Source of the DNA: Puffinus mauretanicus
Lineage: Eukaryota; Chordata; Aves; Procellariiformes; Procellariidae
Direction of reading: 5' to 3'
NCBI GenBank assembly: GCA_023333565.1
Contig: JAJKFH010000756.1
Span: 1-64,000 of the forward strand
DNA length: 64,000 bases
The notes beneath the pieces were generated by a model. The model searched no databases. It was not told where the DNA came from and saw only the letters and a program-made list of their open reading frames with translations. Position 1 is the stretch's first letter. Each line of letters opens with the position of its first letter. The translations under genes and the position numbers were made by a program. Shown piece after piece: positions 22,838-33,590 of the stretch.

Positions 22838-23779
22838 ATGCTGTTGTTTTTACTGTACCTGTTAAAAATTGGAGTTGGGTTTTGTAGTCTGTTGTGCTCT
22901 GCCGTGATTAATGATGTTTTGCCGGGGAGATTTGTTACTAAAACACTGGCATTGGGGGTTATTTGGTATTTGGGATTCGTAACGAAGCCGTTTCTGTATT
23001 TCAGATACCACCTCATGGAGACCATTAGCAATTATACCTTTTCCTCCGAGAGATTTTTTATGGAGGAAATAGAGAATGGCACCCTCGCTACCTTCCTCTA
23101 TGATGTCATCTCCTTTGTTAAAATAACGTGCCAGTACCTTGAACATCCCTGGGTAGTTAAGATACATCTATTGGTACTCCTTGGGAATATTGTTGTGGTT
23201 TCATCCAAGGTTAGTAAGCAATTCAAGAATGTCATCCAGAGATCTGCCCCAAGGCTGGATAGTTATGAGTGGCAGGGCAAGTGGGATAGCATGGGCAAAT
23301 GCCTAGGATGGTGGGCACCGCCAGTGTTCTGGAACTTTACCCCTGAACAAGTGCAGAACCCCGAAAAATTAGTAGAATATTTGGAAGAAGTATGCTGTCA
23401 CCCTGGCCATTCTAGGGAGACGCACATCACTACAATGTGCTGGGGCCTGGCCCACGCCTACCGAGCCCTGTTTAACACCACTCAGAACCCCCAAGGGGAA
23501 GGAAACGTCTCTGCAGCTGATGACAAAGCAACAGGCCCTGTGGCTACTCCACCCCCCACGGCAAGCACAGCGGCTCCCTCACCCCCCAGGGCAGGCACGG
23601 CAGCTACTCCGCCCCCTGCGACAGAGACCCAACCCACACCGGTATCAGTCATCCCTATACAAAAAAGAAAATGCACAAGAAAATCAGCTCGTTTAGTAAG
23701 GGATGAAAATGAACCAGGGCCATCACGAGAAAAGGAGGAGGAGGAGGCAGAACCCGTAAATGAGATGGTGACCACCTGA
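22838..23779 (+). pseudogene. Pre-gag membrane ORF of ERVL-like provirus 1 (possible Gag N-terminal extension)
   Basis: From the ATG at 22838 an open frame of about 313 codons runs to a TGA at 23777. Residues 1-60 are very hydrophobic with two or three likely membrane segments (MLLFLLYLLKIGVGFCSLL; LALGVIWYLGFVTKPFLYF). A segment with sequons NYT and NGT follows, then another hydrophobic stretch near residues 85-125, then a helical part with WNFTPEQVQNPEKLVEYLEE and AHAYRALFNTTQNP. It ends with a Pro/Thr/Ala-rich, then basic and acidic tail. It lies in the same reading frame as the gag segment that follows. A homologue in provirus 2 at 42216-42722 keeps the hydrophobic pattern and both sequons. 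The function is unknown; glyco-Gag of gammaretroviruses is an architectural analogy only. Confidence 0.6.
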
Positions 23780-24748
23780 TCCCTATCCCTGGGTGAGCTG
23801 TGAGATAGGCAAAAAGACTTCAGCCGTCGTCCAGGCGAGCACATTGTCACTTGGCTGCTCTGATGCTGGGATAACGGGGCCAGTAGCCTGGAATTAGAGG
23901 GTAGGGAAGCCAAGCAGCTGGGATCCCTTGCTAGGGAAGGGGGCATTGACAAAGCGATTGGACAAGGGGCACAAGTCCTCAGCCTCTGGAGGCGACTCCT
24001 GTCAGGTGTGAAGGAAAGGTATCCCTTCAAGGAAGATGTTATATGCCACCCAGGCAAGTGGACCACCATGGAGAGAGGTATCCAGTACCTGAGGGAATTA
24101 GCCGTGCTGGAGGTGATTTATGATGACCTGAACAACGAGCAGTTATCCAAAGACCCAGATGAAGTCAAATGCACCCAACCCATGTGGCGGAAGTTTGTAC
24201 GGAGCGCACCAGCGTCACATGCAAACTCATTGGCAATAATGACCTGGAGAGATGGAGAGGAACAAACAGTGGATGAACTGGCTGGCCAACTCCGGCAATA
24301 TGAAGAAAGTCTCTCTTCCTCCCTACGGGCCTGTGTCTCTGCTGTGGAGAAACTGTCTCAGGAGGTCCAGCAACTCAAAGAGGATATGTCCTGCTCCCCA
24401 CCTGCACGGGCCAGTGTCTCAGCCATTAGGAGCAAGCGTCCCTCTGCTCAAGAGGGGAGATATCGTGGGTACACACCCCGGGGCACCCTGTGCTTTTACC
24501 TGCGTGACCACGGAGAGGACATGAGGAAGTGGGATGGAAAAGCTACCTCATCCCTAGAGGCACGGGTACGTGAGTTGCAAGGAAAAACAACCACAAAAGG
24601 AGGTTCTTCCAGGAAAACTGCTGCTCCAGTCTCCAGTGAGCCGCTCCCCAGACAGAGTAGAAGGGCTAATTCCACTTCCGATCTTAACAAAGGGACTTCT
24701 GACTCATACTTACAAGAAGTGGATAGCGAATATGATGACCAGGACTAG
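23780..24748 (+). pseudogene. gag (capsid region) of ERVL-like provirus 1
   Basis: In frame with the pre-gag ORF, this region reads through TGA codons at 23777-23779, after GGTGAGCTG, and after TGGCTGCTC. It is then open from about 23876 to the TAG at 24746-24748. The capsid-like part includes YLRELAVLEVIYDDLN and FYLRDHGEDMRKWDGKA, the hallmark shared by ERVL Gag and the mouse Fv1 protein, followed by a basic Gly/Ser/Lys tail. No zinc knuckle is present, as in ERVL Gag. The stop codons look like CGA to TGA or similar point lesions, so the copy is inactive but only lightly decayed. Confidence 0.8.
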
Positions 24749-25765
24749 AGGGGCCCTGCCTCCAGCCAGGTGGAGGAAAGGGACAACCGGGTTTACTGGA
24801 CTGTGTGGATTCGATGGCCTGGCACACCAGAGCCACAGGAATATAAGGCTCTTGTAGACACCGGTGCACGGTGTACCCTGATGCCATCAAACTATAAAGG
24901 GGCAGAACCCACCTGTATTTCTGGAGTGGCAGGGGGATCCCAAGAGTTAACTGTGTTGGAGGCCAAAGTGAGCCTAACCGGGAATGAGTGGCAGAAGCAC
25001 CCCATTGTGACTGGCCCAGAGGCTCCGTGCATCCTTGGCATAGACTACCTCAGGAGAGGGTCTTTCGAGGACCCAAAAGGGTACTGGTGGGCTTTTGGCA
25101 TAGATGCCCTGGAGATGGAGGAAATTAAACAGCTGTCCACCTTGCCCGATCTCTCAGAGGATCCTTCTGTTGTGGGGTTGTTGAAGGTCCAAGAACAGCA
25201 GGTACCAATCGCTACCACAACAGTGCACCGGCGGCAATACCGCACCAACCGAGACTCTCTGATTCCCATCCATGAGCTGATTCGTCGACTGAAGAGCCAA
25301 GGAGTGATCAGCAAGACTCGCTCACCCTTCAACAGTCCCATATGGCCAGTGCGAAAGTCCAATGGAGAGTGGAGACTTACAGTAGACTATCGTGGTCTGA
25401 ACGAAGTCACGCCGCCACTGAGTGCTGCCGTGCCGGACATGCTAGAACTCCCATAGGAACTGGAGTCAAAGGCAGCCAAGTGGTACGCCACAACTGACAT
25501 TGCTAATGCCTTCTTCTCAATCCCTTTGGCGGCAGAGTGCAGGCCACAGTTTGCTTTCACTTGGAGGGGCGTCCAGTACACCTGGAACCGACTGCCCCAG
25601 GGGTGGAAACACAGCCCTACCATTTGCCATGGACTGATCCACACCGCACTGGAACAGGGTGAGGCTCCAGAACACCTGCAATACATTGATGACATCATTG
25701 TATGGGGCAGCACATTAGAAGAAGTTTTTGAGAAAGGGGAGAGAATAGTCCAAATCCTTCTATTC
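24749..25765 (+). pseudogene. pro-pol (protease and partial RT) of ERVL-like provirus 1
   Basis: This continues in the gag frame after the stop. The aspartic protease is marked by ALVDTGARCTLMPSN. RT follows with SPIWPVRKSNGEWRLTVDYR, then a TAG within the ELP-ELESKAAKW junction near 25456, then WNRLPQGWKHSPTICHG and the active site QYIDDIIVWG. Homology stops in the thumb at about 25765, where the sequence turns into a 20-bp tandem repeat. RNase H, integrase and any env are absent. The set places the element in class III, ERVL-like, by motif. Confidence 0.85.
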
Positions 25766-25769
25766 CTTG

Positions 25770-25969
25770 GGCTCTGGTTTTGTTCCCCAGGCTCTTATTT
25801 TGTTCCCCGGGCTCTGATTTTGTTCCCCGGGCTCTGGTTTTGTTCCCCGAGCTCTGGTTTTCTCCCGCGGGCTGTGGTTTTCTCCCGAGGGCCCTGGTTT
25901 TGTTCCGCGGGCTCTGGTTTTGTTCCACGGGCTCTGGTTTTCTCCCGCGGGCTCTGGTTTTCTCCCACA
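25770..25969. repeat. Tandem repeat, 20 bp x 10
   Basis: The unit GGCTCTGGTTTTGTTCCCCG is repeated ten times head to tail with one to four changes per copy. It starts exactly where provirus 1 RT homology ends and runs into the C-rich minisatellite. Because 20 is not a multiple of 3, three units make a 60-bp, 20-residue period. Both strands stay open across it, which fuses spurious peptide to the RT frame. Confidence 0.95.
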
Positions 25970-27169
25970 CCCAGACATGCCCAGCGCCCAACACACCAGA
26001 ACGCAGCAAACCAGCCCCCAAGAACCCCAGTGATCAGCACATAGCACCTGGACATGCCCAGCACCCGGAGCGCTCAGCACCCCTAACGCCCACCATCCAG
26101 CACCCCCACAGGTCTCACACCCAGCACGCCCAGTGCCCGGAAACCAGCATACCCAACACTCAGCATCCAGCACCCCCAGCCCCCAGCACCCAGTGCCCAG
26201 CACGCTGCACTTAGACATGGCCAGCACCCGGACATGCTCAGCACCCAGCAACACAGGGGCACAGAACCCAGCACCCCCAGCGCCCAGAAACCAACCATCC
26301 CAGCGTCCAGCACTCAGTACACCCAGGGCCCAGCAACCAACACCCACACATGCCCAGCACCCCCACCACCCAGCACAGGGACATGCCCAGCACCCAGCAC
26401 ACACAAAGACCATCACCCCCAGCACCAAGCACCCAGCACCACCTGGACATGCCCAGCACCCAGCACCACCACCACCAGCGCACAGTACCCAGCACCCGGA
26501 CATGCCCAGCACTCAGACATTCCTAGAAGGCAGCTTCCCTGCTCCCCATTGCCCAGGACCTCCAGTGCCCATCACCCACCACCCAGACATGCCCAGGGCC
26601 CAGCACCCACACTGCCCAACAACCAGCACCCACACATACCCAGCACAACCAGGGCCCAGCACACAGCACACGCACGTGCCAGGAATCCAGCATCCCCAGA
26701 GCACAGCACCCAGCCACCCCAGAGCACGCACCCAGCACCAGATATGGCCAGCACCAAGACATACCCTGCACTCAGTTATGCATAGTACCGAGCAATGCCA
26801 GGGCCCAGCATCCACAGTACCTAGCACCCAGCACTCCCACCACTCAACACCCACCATCTGGACATGCCCAGTACCCGCACTGCCCGTGCCCAGCACCCAG
26901 ACGTGCCCAGCACCAAACATGCCCAGCGCCCGACACACCAGATAGCAGCAAACCAGCCCCCAACACCCCCAGTGATCAGCACATAGCACCCGCACATGCC
27001 TAACACCCAGCACCGGCAGTGCCAGGAAACCAGTATACCCAACACCCAGCATCCAGTACCACCACCACCCAGCACCCCAACTGCCCAGTACCAGCATGCG
27101 GACATGCCCAGCACCCGAACATACACAGTACCCCTAGGACCCAGCACTCAGAACTCCAGCGCACTGCAC
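25970..27169. repeat. C-rich minisatellite with higher-order structure
   Basis: About 1.2 kb built from variants of CCCAGCACC, ACATGCCCAGCACC and similar 9-26 bp motifs. The plus strand is almost free of G runs and the minus strand is rich in GGGTGCTGGG. A larger unit recurs: 25970-26175 and 26910-27070 share an ordered block (AGCAAACCAGCCCCCAA, CAGTGATCAGCACATAGCAC, GGAAACCAGCATACCCAACA). Long open frames on both strands come from the stop-poor unit and are not genes. Confidence 0.9.
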
Positions 27170-27615
27170 TGTCCTGCTTCCGGCTGGGACAGAGTTAACT
27201 TTCTTCCCAGTAGCTTGGGGGGTGGGCTGGCTTTTGGGTTTGGTGTGAGAGGAGCCTTGATGGCCTCTTAATGCTTTGGGTGTTGCTGGGCGGTGCTTGC
27301 ACCGGGGAGACTTTTGTTCTCTCTTTTCGGCCTCCCACAGGAAGCTCAGAGTGGGAGCACAGCCGGGGTGTTTGACCCAGCTGGCCAATGGGGTATTCTA
27401 TAGCATGTGACATCGTGCTCAGTATAAAAAATGGGGGGGGTGGAGGGGGCCTCCTGCCCCCGTTCATGACACGCGGTCGGCAGCAGTGAGCAGTTGCATT
27501 GTGCATTGCCTGCTTTGTATTGTCTGTTGTTGTTGTTGTTCTCATTGTTATTATTACTGTTCTACTTCGTTTTATTTCAATCATTAAACTGTTTTTATCT
27601 CAACCCGGGAGTTCT
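27170..27615 (+). mobile_element. ERVL-like LTR, 3' truncated, within the minisatellite
   Basis: It starts TGTCCTGCTTCCGGCTGGG and follows the LTR at 22228 closely through TTTATCTCAACCCGGGAG, then breaks off and minisatellite resumes at about 27620. No polypurine tract precedes it. It is either the 3' LTR of provirus 1 separated from pol by repeat expansion, or an independent insertion. Confidence 0.85.
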
Positions 27616-27619
27616 CCTG

Positions 27620-27790
27620 GACAGCAGGAACATGCCATGGACATGCCCACCACCCAGCAGCCCCAGAGCCCAGCACGCAGCACCCAGCACCAGGACATAA
27701 CCAGAAGCCAGTCCCCGCAGTGTCCACCACCCAGTACCCCCACCACTCAGCAACGGAACATGCCCAGCACCAAGCACCACCAGTGTGTAG
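27620..27790. repeat. Minisatellite continuation after the LTR
   Basis: The CCCAGCACCCAGCACCAGGA-type units resume immediately inside the LTR's U5-equivalent and fade near 27790. Confidence 0.85.
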
Positions 27791-28251
27791 CAAGGGGTGC
27801 TAGGTGTGGTGGATATGGCACATTTGGGGTGCTGGAGGTGGCTGGGTGCTGGGCAGCTGAGAAGGGTCTATCAAGGCAAGGTGAGAGCCGCCAACATCTT
27901 TCAGTCCTGCCTATTTGTGTATGGCAGCCCGAAGTGGTGCTCGACTGCTTTGCAGTTGGGCTCTGGTAAGGTTGCTGGTTGGATGGTAGAGCAAGAGCAG
28001 CTCCCTCTGAAAGGGCTGCCACGAAAGGCAAGAGCCAGAAACAGCTTTCAGTGCTGGTTCTTTCTGTGTTGGAGTGCCACCTGGTGGGAAGCCGTTTAGG
28101 AAATGGGCTCGAGAGATGGTAAGGCAAAGGTTGATATTTAGGTTTGAGAATAGGGGAGGGGGCCGGTGTTATCGGGACTGGGAAGGGGCTACTCCTCTTT
28201 TAGAGCCCAATGTGGTGCGTGGCGTTATGTAACGCAGAAGGGTCTCATTAT
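27791..28251. other. No gene seen
   Basis: This is mixed sequence with a short G-rich reverse-type stretch (GGTGCTGGAGGTGGCTGGGT at 27818-27850) and no open frame of interest. Confidence 0.4.
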
Positions 28252-28612
28252 CTACGCAGAACCTCAACCTATCCCTTACCCTCATCAGAGCCAAGCTCCA
28301 AAGCGGGCACCCACCTCATGGGGCTCAGGCACAGAAAAAGCCAGGACTCAAGGTTGATGCTGGCCCTCAAATTGCCTTGGCAGCCCCATTAACTCGCGGC
28401 CTCGGTGTCTCTTCTCCCACCTAACCTCGACCTATCACTTATCCGCCTCAGAGCCAAGCTCCGAAGTGGCCACCGACCTCATGGGGCTTAGGGACTGAGG
28501 TAGCCGGGAATCAAGGTTGATGCTGGCACTCACCTTCCCTTGGCAGCCCCTTCTCAGCCCCACCAACACCGGGGCTCTGTGTCTCTTCTCCCACCTAACC
28601 TTGGCATGACTG
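28252..28612. repeat. Tandem duplication of about 175 bp
   Basis: Two head-to-tail copies share CCAAGCTCC(A/G)AAG, CACCTCATGGGGCTCAGG-type sequence, CAAGGTTGATGCTGGC, CTTGGCAGCCCC and GTGTCTCTTCTCCCACCTAA. The first runs about 28252-28430 and the second about 28431-28612. No coding signature is visible. Confidence 0.8.
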
Positions 28613-28614
28613 TT

Positions 28615-29097
28615 GGCATGCAGGTCCTGGGTGGTGGGGGTGCTGGAAGCTGGGTGTTGGGTATGCTGGTTCCTGCCACTGCGGGTGCTGGGTGTGAGAC
28701 TTGTGGGTGTGCTGGATGGTGGGTGTTTGGTGTGCACCCTCAGTCTGGAGGACACTCAGAACCCCAAGTGCCGAGCACACAGCATCCAGACGTGCCCAGC
28801 ACCTGCACACACCCAGCACCCACAAGACCCAACAACCAGCACCTGGTCATGACCAGCAACTGGAAATGCCCACAGCCAGCACCCCTAGCCAGCCCGCACC
28901 CAGCACTCCCAGGGCCCAGCACTAATTCCCGGACATGCGCACAACCCAGCACACCCACCGCCAACACACAGCATCGAGACATGCCCAGCACCCAGCAGCC
29001 CCAGTGCCCAGCATCCACCAGCAAGACATACCCTGCACCCAATTATGCATGGTACCCAGCACTCCCAGGGCCCAGCAACCAGTAGCCCCAGTACCTC
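28615..29097. repeat. Minisatellite with an inverted block
   Basis: 28615-28740 is G-rich (GGTGGGGGTGCTGGAAGCTG and following). It is the reverse complement of the ordered block at 26085-26175, including the antisense of CAGGTCTCACACCCAGCA and CATACCCAACA. From about 28745 to 29097 the array flips back to the C-rich orientation. Confidence 0.85.
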
Positions 29098-29624
29098 GGC
29101 TCGCTTCTGTAATCCTACACAATGAAGACTTGTGGCTTAGAAGTTAGGTAACTAGCAGGTGTGGTGTTTGCAGGTGTGTAGAATTGTAGTCGAAATCGGG
29201 TCTCCTGGAAGCAGTGTTAGACTCTAGTGAAGAGTAACCTTGGAAACGAGAACCGTAAACAAACGTGGTCCAGACGCGGCTCAGAGACAAACCTCGACCT
29301 TACAAGGAAAGAAAGGAACAGGTTCACAAAGAGTTCACTACCCCGCCGACCACCCGAGACCACCCGAGACCCTAAAGGTTTTAGTGCGCATGTGTCTAGG
29401 ATGATGTAATATTATAATCGGCTCTCGGAAATTTAAGGAATATGTAAAAGAGAAACTGAAAATATGTATGAGAAGCATGGATACAAACAGAAAGGTGATT
29501 AGGACCTGGTGTGTGTTTCTATTGTGGTGTTCACCCTAATCCAGGCCTGAATAAAACAATCTCTCTCCTGAGAGTGTGGAATTGCTTAACTGCACGCCGG
29601 GCACGAATCTGCTTTTCGGACGAC
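29098..29624 (+). mobile_element. 5' LTR of gammaretrovirus-like provirus (5' truncated)
   Basis: This matches the LTR at 34188 onward from GCTCGCTTCTGTAAT. It carries AATAAA at 29550-29555 and ends CGGACGACA at 29624. About 30 bp at its start, present in the 3' LTR (TGATGCAATAGG...), has been replaced by minisatellite. Confidence 0.85.
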
Positions 29625-29630
29625 AGTTTT

Positions 29631-29648
29631 TGGTGACCCAGGTGGGAC
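29631..29648 (+). other. Putative primer binding site, TGGTGACCC type
   Basis: TGGTGACCCAGGTGGGAC lies 6 nt after the LTR end. Its first nine bases equal the start of the tRNA-Trp-type PBS of avian retroviruses, and the rest does not match well. Position and TGG start support a PBS; the tRNA identity is uncertain. Confidence 0.5.
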
Positions 29649-29949
29649 AGCTGTGAAGCCTTGCCCGGATCGACTCGCCGGCTCTCGGTGGGGAGACCCT
29701 GCTCTCCGGACTCCAGCGCACACCGACCTTTTGATCGGGGACTCTGTGAGGATTCTCCCCGACCAGAGCAGGTGAGCGACTCAACAGTGCAACGCTAAGG
29801 TAAAAGAGATATTGTGCTGGGGTATAAAATTGTGCATGCATTTGGTAAGGAATTGTGGCCAAAGGTAAAAAGGTTTATTCATATGTGTTTGACAGTGACG
29901 ACTGGAGTATATGAAATCATGGTTAAGAACATTCTTTTTGGACAAAAAT

Positions 29950-31030
29950 ATGGGAACTCAATAGTCTAAAGTAACACCTTGCTCTCCCCTTGGATGCATC
30001 ATAAAATATTGGGGACAATTTGGGGGAGATCCTTTGAGAAAGGAGAAAGTAATTGAGTCTTGTACTAAATGGTGGCCAATGTATAAATTAGAAGATGAGG
30101 AAAAATGGCCAGAATTGGCAACTCTGCAATATAATACTACCTTGCAAGTGATGTTATTTTGTAGACGATAGGGCAAATGGGATGAGGACTTGTTCTTTAC
30201 CTTGAGAAATGATCATGAGATTCGGAAGAAATGTAAACTTTTAGACTCAGATTCTAATGTGATGATGATGATGATGGAGGACAAGGAACCAAAACCGCAT
30301 TGTTCTTCTGCTTGTAGTCTAGGAAAACGGTGTTTAAAACTAGGAGAAGAGGAAGATGGTACACAGATGTTGGTGGCACTGAGGAAAAATGAAAGTTTTG
30401 AACCTGAAGCAAGGGGAAGTAACACATTTAGTCCAATAGCTGGCAGAACTGGGACCCAAGAGGGGTCTGTTTTATTAGCACCCCTTCCTCAGGCTGTGGG
30501 CCTAAGGGGGGGACCAGTGTTTGTGAAAATACCTTTTACTACCTCTGATTTGATGAATTGGAAAGAATTGGCAGGATCATATAGGGAAAATCCTGAAAAG
30601 GTGTATAGATCTTTAAAGACAATTACTAAAAATCATAATCCAGATTGGCAAGATATTCAAATCGTTTTAAATAATTTGTTAACTCCTGAAGAAAAGAGGG
30701 TCGTATTGGAAAAAAACTAATATGGAAAATGAAAGAAAAAAAGGGAAAACAGAAAGCTGCAATTCTTGCAGCTGCTTTTGTGAATGCCCAAGGATCTGCT
30801 GGAGGTAGGGGCAGAGGATTTTGGAGAGGTAAAAGCAAAGGGTACTTAAGAGGCAGAGGTCGAGGATGTGGAAATATATTTGAACAGTCTACTCCGTTAG
30901 GGATCAATCAATGCGCTGTATGTTAGAAGCAAGGACCCTGGAAAAATGAGCGTGCAGAGAAGAAGAAAGTTGCTGTGATTCGGCCACAACAAATTCCACC
31001 TGAAGCTGATCTCCTTATGATGGGAGAGGA
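29950..31030 (+). pseudogene. gag of gammaretrovirus-like provirus
   Basis: The gag start ATGGGAACTCAA at 29950 keeps the Met-Gly myristoylation context but has TAG at codon 5. The same frame continues with matrix-like LGCIIKYWGQFGGDP and WPMYKLEDEEKWPE, another TAG near 30168, then a capsid start VFVKIPFTTSDLMNWKELAG. A stop at 30718 and a frame change lead into a basic Gly/Arg nucleocapsid part (GGRGRGFWRGKSKGYLRGRG) and a broken zinc knuckle, QCAVC followed by a stop. Much of the capsid C-terminal domain is deleted. Confidence 0.8.
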
Positions 31031-33590
31031 TTCTGAAGGATGGGGACTGGGGCAGAAAATGATATTCTCCCAGCCGAGCCCCTGGTTCCAGTAAAGCTGG
31101 GAAATAAAAGAGTCGAGTTTTTAGTGGACACTGGTGCAAAATATTCTGTTATAAATACATGTAAAGGACCAATGAGTAAATTTAATGTATCTGTTATTGG
31201 GGTCACGGGAAAGAAAGAGGTAAGGTCTTTTTTGTGAAAACTGTAAACTGTCAAATCGGAGGAAGAACATTGATGCATGAATTTTCATATATACCGGAAT
31301 GCACCATGCCTCTCTTAAGACGGGATTTATTGAATAAATTGGGAGCACAAATTAACTTTGAAAAAGGAAAAATCCATTTTTCTTGGATCCAAACAAAAGG
31401 AAAAGTTCATTTTCCTGAAGCTAATGCCTGGCAAGCCCAAGTTTATTTCTTACAGACAAACACAGAAGAATCTGAAGAAATCAGTTTACCCTTCTGTTTG
31501 GGCAACAGCCAAACCAGGAAGAGCAAACAATGTGGAACCGGTAAAAGTTGAATTGAAAACAGGAGTTCGACCACTCTGGAAGAAAACAGTCAACAGATTT
31601 TTGCCTTTGAATGGGAAGATCTGTCGACTGGGAGGAGAACTCAGCTCTGCTGGACTGTGCTGCCACGAGGGTTTAAAAATAGCCCAACCATCTTTGGAGC
31701 AGCCTTGACCAAGGAACTGGAACACTGGTCCGGTAAGGAAGATCAAATCACCCTCCTTCAGTGTGTTGATGACATCCTATTGGGAGCAGATGCTCTTGAG
31801 ATCTGCAAAGAAAAGACTGTCAGCCTCCTAAACTTTTTGGGAATGGCTGGGTACAGGCTGTCAGAAAAGAAAGCACCAATTGCAAAACAAACTGTAATTT
31901 ATTTGGGATTTGAGATTTCCCAAGGACAACCAAGACTGGGAAATGATAGAAAAAAAAGGCCATCTGCAAGGTGGCACCCCCTCAATCTACAATATCAAGC
32001 TCTGTTAGTGGAACAAGATGACATCATTTTGAAGTAAGTGCCATTTTAAATCCTGCTTCTTCAATGCCAAGTGAAAAAGAGAGTGATCCTAATCATGATT
32101 GTTTACAAGTTATCAAACAGGTATATGCCAGCAGGCCAGACCTGAGAGATGTCCCTCTCCAGACTCCGGATGAAGAATTATTTACCGATGGAAGCAGCTT
32201 TGTTGTGAAAGGAGAAAGGAGGGCTGGCTATGCCGCGGTAACTTTAACCGAAGATCAAGAAGTAAAAGCATTACCTCCAAATACATCCGCCCAGAAGGCA
32301 AAGATAACAACTTGGACAAGAGCTTTAGATCTGGCTAAAGGTAAAAGAGTTACTATTTAGACGGACTCTAAATATGCTTTTGGAGTTGTTCGTGCCCATG
32401 GAGCGATATGGAAAGAGCGAGAACTTTTGTCTGTCAGTGGCTCACCTATAAGGTATGGAACAGAGATTTTAAATTTACTGGAAGCAGTAGGAAAAAAAAC
32501 CAAAAACAAAAAAAAAAAAACCCAAAGAAGTTGCTGTGCATCAAAAGAAATTCAAATAGAATCCCCAAATGATAACAAAAAAGAAAATAAGTTGGCTAAG
32601 CTATTACAATGCAAAAAGAATGATCAAGGATGATGGGTTATTTCACATGGACAATGTATAGTAACTCCCAAAATCATGAAGAAATTGATGGTCACAACCC
32701 ATGCTGAGACACATAAGGGAGCAGAAGCAATGGTCGAGTCGGTAAAACAATATGCAAAATAGGGACTAAAATGTTATTGATTGCTAAAAGTGTGAGTAAT
32801 AAATGTGAGATTTGTCTTAGGAACAATTCGAAAATACAAATCTGACCCCCCCCTGGAGAGGTCAGGAAAGGCGTAACTCCCGGGGAGTATTGGCAAAGAG
32901 ATTTTTCAGAGTTACCAAGGTGCAACCAATCCCGATATTTATTGGTATTGGGAAATACCTTCTCTGGATGGCCAAAAGCTTTCCCGTGGCAAACCAACAA
33001 GGCAAAAGAGGTAACAAAACACTTATGGAAAGAAATTATTTCAAGATTTGGAGTCCCTTTAGAGATGTCCTCTGATAGAGGCCCACATTTTGTAGCAGAG
33101 GTTATTAAGAATGTGAGTAAGACACTAAAAATCAAGTGGGATTTACATACCTCTTGGAGACCACAGTCTAGTGGGAGAGGTAGAAAAAATGAACCAAACA
33201 TTAAGGAGACAAATTTCTAAAATATGTCAAGAAGCTCAGTTGAAATGGATTGAAGCTTTACCACTTGCCTCGTTAAGAATTAGGATGACCCCTAGAGCTA
33301 GAGAAAAAAAAAGTCCATTTGAAATTCTGTATGGTAAACCTTACAATGTCAATATAACAGGAACGTCTGAACAAATGCACATAATAGGAGAAAAAGTGAT
33401 AACTGAGTATCTCATGTCCTTGAGTGAAATGTTGAGCTCTTTACACAGACATGTTCTTTTGAGAACACCTTTATCCCTTGAATTTCTGGTACATTCATTC
33501 AGCCCAGGAGACCAAGTCTACCTGCTAATGTGGATGGACGACCCCTTGGGGAATGGGGGAAAGGACCCTTCCAAGTGTTATTAACAACAA
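31031..33590 (+). pseudogene. pro-pol of gammaretrovirus-like provirus
   Basis: The protease has the FLVDTGAKYSVI active site at about 31118-31150. Most RT finger and palm sequence is missing; what remains includes LPRGFKNSPTIFGAALTKEL and the active-site motif LQCVDDILLG, with Cys in place of Tyr. RNase H keeps ELFTDGSSFV near 32170. Integrase survives as fragments with FGVPLEMSSDRGPHFVAEV near 33040 and a C-terminal part ending near 33590. Frames shift repeatedly and many stops intervene, so the copy cannot be active. Confidence 0.85.

Noticed and set aside
25770..25969. Regular 20-bp repeats as a possible CRISPR array
   Set aside because: No unique spacers between repeats; head-to-tail tandem array in a vertebrate genome.
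25760..27147. Long Cys/Trp/Gly-rich open frames on the minus strand and Pro/His/Thr-rich ones on plus
   Set aside because: They are produced by a stop-poor minisatellite unit in all frames; no start context, no unique domain.
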